A program made the position numbers and the translations under genes. From assembly GCA_901457705.2 (NCBI GenBank), contig LR590083.2, positions 1,612,597 to 1,676,596 on the forward strand: a DNA stretch of 64,000 nucleotides, written 5' to 3'. This DNA comes from Beijerinckiaceae bacterium RH AL1. GTDB taxonomy: Bacteria; Pseudomonadota; Alphaproteobacteria; Rhizobiales; Beijerinckiaceae. Under the pieces are notes generated by a model, which searched no databases, was not told the origin of the DNA, and saw nothing but the letters and a program-made list of their open reading frames with translations. Positions 62,992 through 64,000 of the stretch are shown here, one piece after another (the stretch's first letter is position 1; each line of letters starts with the position of its first letter).

Positions 62992-63426
62992 ATGAGACAC
63001 GCCCTCTGTCGCCTTGGTCTCGCAGGCATCCTCGCCGCGGCGCTGTGGCCCGTGACGGCTTGGCCGTCGCGCGCCGACGAGCCGCTGCCGATCATCGTCA
63101 CTTATGAAATGCGCAAGGCGCGGACCGAGGCGCGGGCGGCCGCGCGCGACCCCAAGGCCTTCTGGGTCGGTGCCATCGTCGGCCGAATCGAGGACCGCAA
63201 GCCGCTGCTCCACATGGCGCTCAAGGCGCCGGTGACGGTCGCCGTCAGCTTCACCGTCGCCCGCGACGGGCGCCTGGTGTCCTCGAGCGTCGCCAAGCCG
63301 TCAGGGGACGCGGCGATCGACAGGCGGGCGGTCGAGGTGCTGGCGAGCGCCGCGCCGTTCCCGCCGATGCCGCAGGGTCTGACGGACGACAGCCTGTCCT
63401 TCACCGTGCCCCTGCGCTTCAAGTAG
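62992..63426 (+). CDS. Secreted TonB C-terminal domain protein
   Basis: Encodes 144 residues with a signal peptide (about 1-33, ending SRADE). A TonB C-terminal fold follows (KAPVTVAVSFTVARDGRLVSSSVAKPSGDAAIDRRAVEVLASAAPFPPMPQ) but there is no membrane anchor or proline-rich spacer, so it is not a standard TonB. Divergent from znuA with 166 bases between them; the Zur-like box lies in that gap, nearer znuA, and could affect both. ATG at 62992 with GCAGG upstream. Confidence 0.82.
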   Translation: MRHALCRLGLAGILAAALWPVTAWPSRADEPLPIIVTYEMRKARTEARAAARDPKAFWVGAIVGRIEDRKPLLHMALKAPVTVAVSFTVARDGRLVSSSVAKPSGDAAIDRRAVEVLASAAPFPPMPQGLTDDSLSFTVPLRFK

Positions 63427-63534
63427 CGCGCGACACAAATCCGCCTTTGCGGCTCGGGGCTTGCGGTCTAGAACCGCGCTCTCGCCGGAACCGCGGCGAA
63501 CCACGACCTTTCGGGACGGAACGACCGGGCGCCC

Positions 63535-64000
63535 TTGGCTACGATCTGGATCATCTTCGCGGTGCTGACGGCCCTGGCCGTCCTGGCCGTGCTCTGGCCG
63601 CTGGCGCGAAAGCCCGCGACGACGGACGCGCGCGAGGCCGACGTCGCGTTCTACAAGGCGCAGACGGCGGAGATCGCGCGCGACGAGGCGCGCGGCGTGA
63701 TCGGCGGTGACGAGGCGGCGACCGCCCGCAACGAGGCGGCGCGCCGGCTGATGGCCGCGCAGGGTCGTGCTGCGCCAGACGTCGCCGGCGCCTCGCCCTG
63801 GGCGACCCGCGCCGTGGCGGTGGCCACCCTCGTCCTCGTGCCGGTGCTGGCGATCGGCCTCTACTGGCGCGTCGGCGCCCCGGGCATCCCGGACGATCCG
63901 CTGCAGGCGCGGCTCGATGCGCCGGCCTCCTCGATGGACCTGCCGACGGCGATCGCCAAGATCGAGCAGCACATGGCCGAGCATCCCGACGAGCCGAAGG
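63535..64000 (+). CDS. ccmI: c-type cytochrome biogenesis protein CcmI (N-terminal part)
   Basis: Cut by the right edge of the window. It starts at TTG 63535 (LATIWIIFAVLTAL). Helix 1 (about 4-22), a polar segment with FYKAQTAEIARDEARGVI, helix 2 (about 82-105) with LVLVPVLAIGLYW, then the beginning of the periplasmic domain (MDLPTAIAKIEQHMAEHPD). CcmI delivers apocytochrome c to the haem lyase. No upstream ATG fits. The rest of the ccm operon would lie to the right. Confidence 0.88.
   Translation, partial: MATIWIIFAVLTALAVLAVLWPLARKPATTDAREADVAFYKAQTAEIARDEARGVIGGDEAATARNEAARRLMAAQGRAAPDVAGASPWATRAVAVATLVLVPVLAIGLYWRVGAPGIPDDPLQARLDAPASSMDLPTAIAKIEQHMAEHPDEPK

Overview
The window is a GC-rich chromosomal segment of an alphaproteobacterium, almost certainly of the Hyphomicrobiales (Rhizobiales). 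The spc/alpha ribosomal operon has alphaproteobacterial order. Other family-typical genes are an NDUFA12-type complex I subunit, DUF1467 and DUF1491 proteins, a FeuPQ-like two-component system, a PleC-like kinase, aerobic cobalamin genes and a pqqA peptide gene. The pqqA gene and the palindromic repeat families suggest a Methylobacterium/Beijerinckia-type relative, but the genus cannot be fixed from this sequence alone.

Layout. 1-7291: end of the spc operon and the alpha operon (rplF', rplR, rpsE, rpmD, rplO, secY, adk, rpsM, rpsK, rpoA, rplQ), interrupted by palindromic repeats. 7292-16080: housekeeping and accessory genes (chemoreceptor, TspO-like protein, HtrA/Do protease, two GNAT acetyltransferases, FMN hydroxyacid oxidase, NDUFA12, L,D-transpeptidase, DUF1467, FAH-family protein). 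16103-27767: a cobalamin island (cobE, cobL, cobK, cobJ, cobG, cobN, cobW, then an unrelated flippase and cobO). A clear cobalamin riboswitch precedes cobW. 28009-31060: a TonB-dependent receptor, broken by a frameshift, followed by a TonB-type protein and preceded by a Zur-like palindrome. 31396-35742: emrA/emrB-type efflux pair with tetR, split by a DUF559 endonuclease gene flanked by repeats. 35739-41668: oxyR, an orphan pqqA, cutA, a cyclase-family protein, an ECF sigma/anti-sigma pair, fabI and aroC. 41800-42970: a small AT-rich island with immunity-type small proteins. 43023-59174: a Do-protease plus two-component operon, PleC-like kinase, M20 peptidase, penicillin-binding protein 1A, YcgN-like protein and the FeuPQ-like system. 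59220-62825: zur convergent with znuACB. The window ends in a TonB-domain protein and the start of ccmI.

Three themes link the genes. First, zinc: the znuA promoter and the broken TonB receptor share a 13-bp palindrome matching at 11 of 13 positions, and zur itself is present, so uptake across both membranes is probably one regulon. Second, cobalamin: the riboswitch probably controls cobW-cobN-cobG-cobJ through overlapping GTGA/ATGA junctions. cobK lies on the opposite strand and shares its start bases with cobL. cobN carries two and cobG one palindromic-repeat insertion that keep the reading frame, and cobG also has a homopolymer frameshift. Third, repeats: at least four families of palindromic elements sit between ribosomal genes, inside cob genes and around the DUF559 gene. 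The most unusual candidates are the coding-sequence repeat insertions, the DUF559/repeat unit splitting emrAB, and the AT-rich immunity-gene island with its exact 30-bp tandem duplication. Two single-base frameshifts (cobG and the receptor) could be real or assembly errors.
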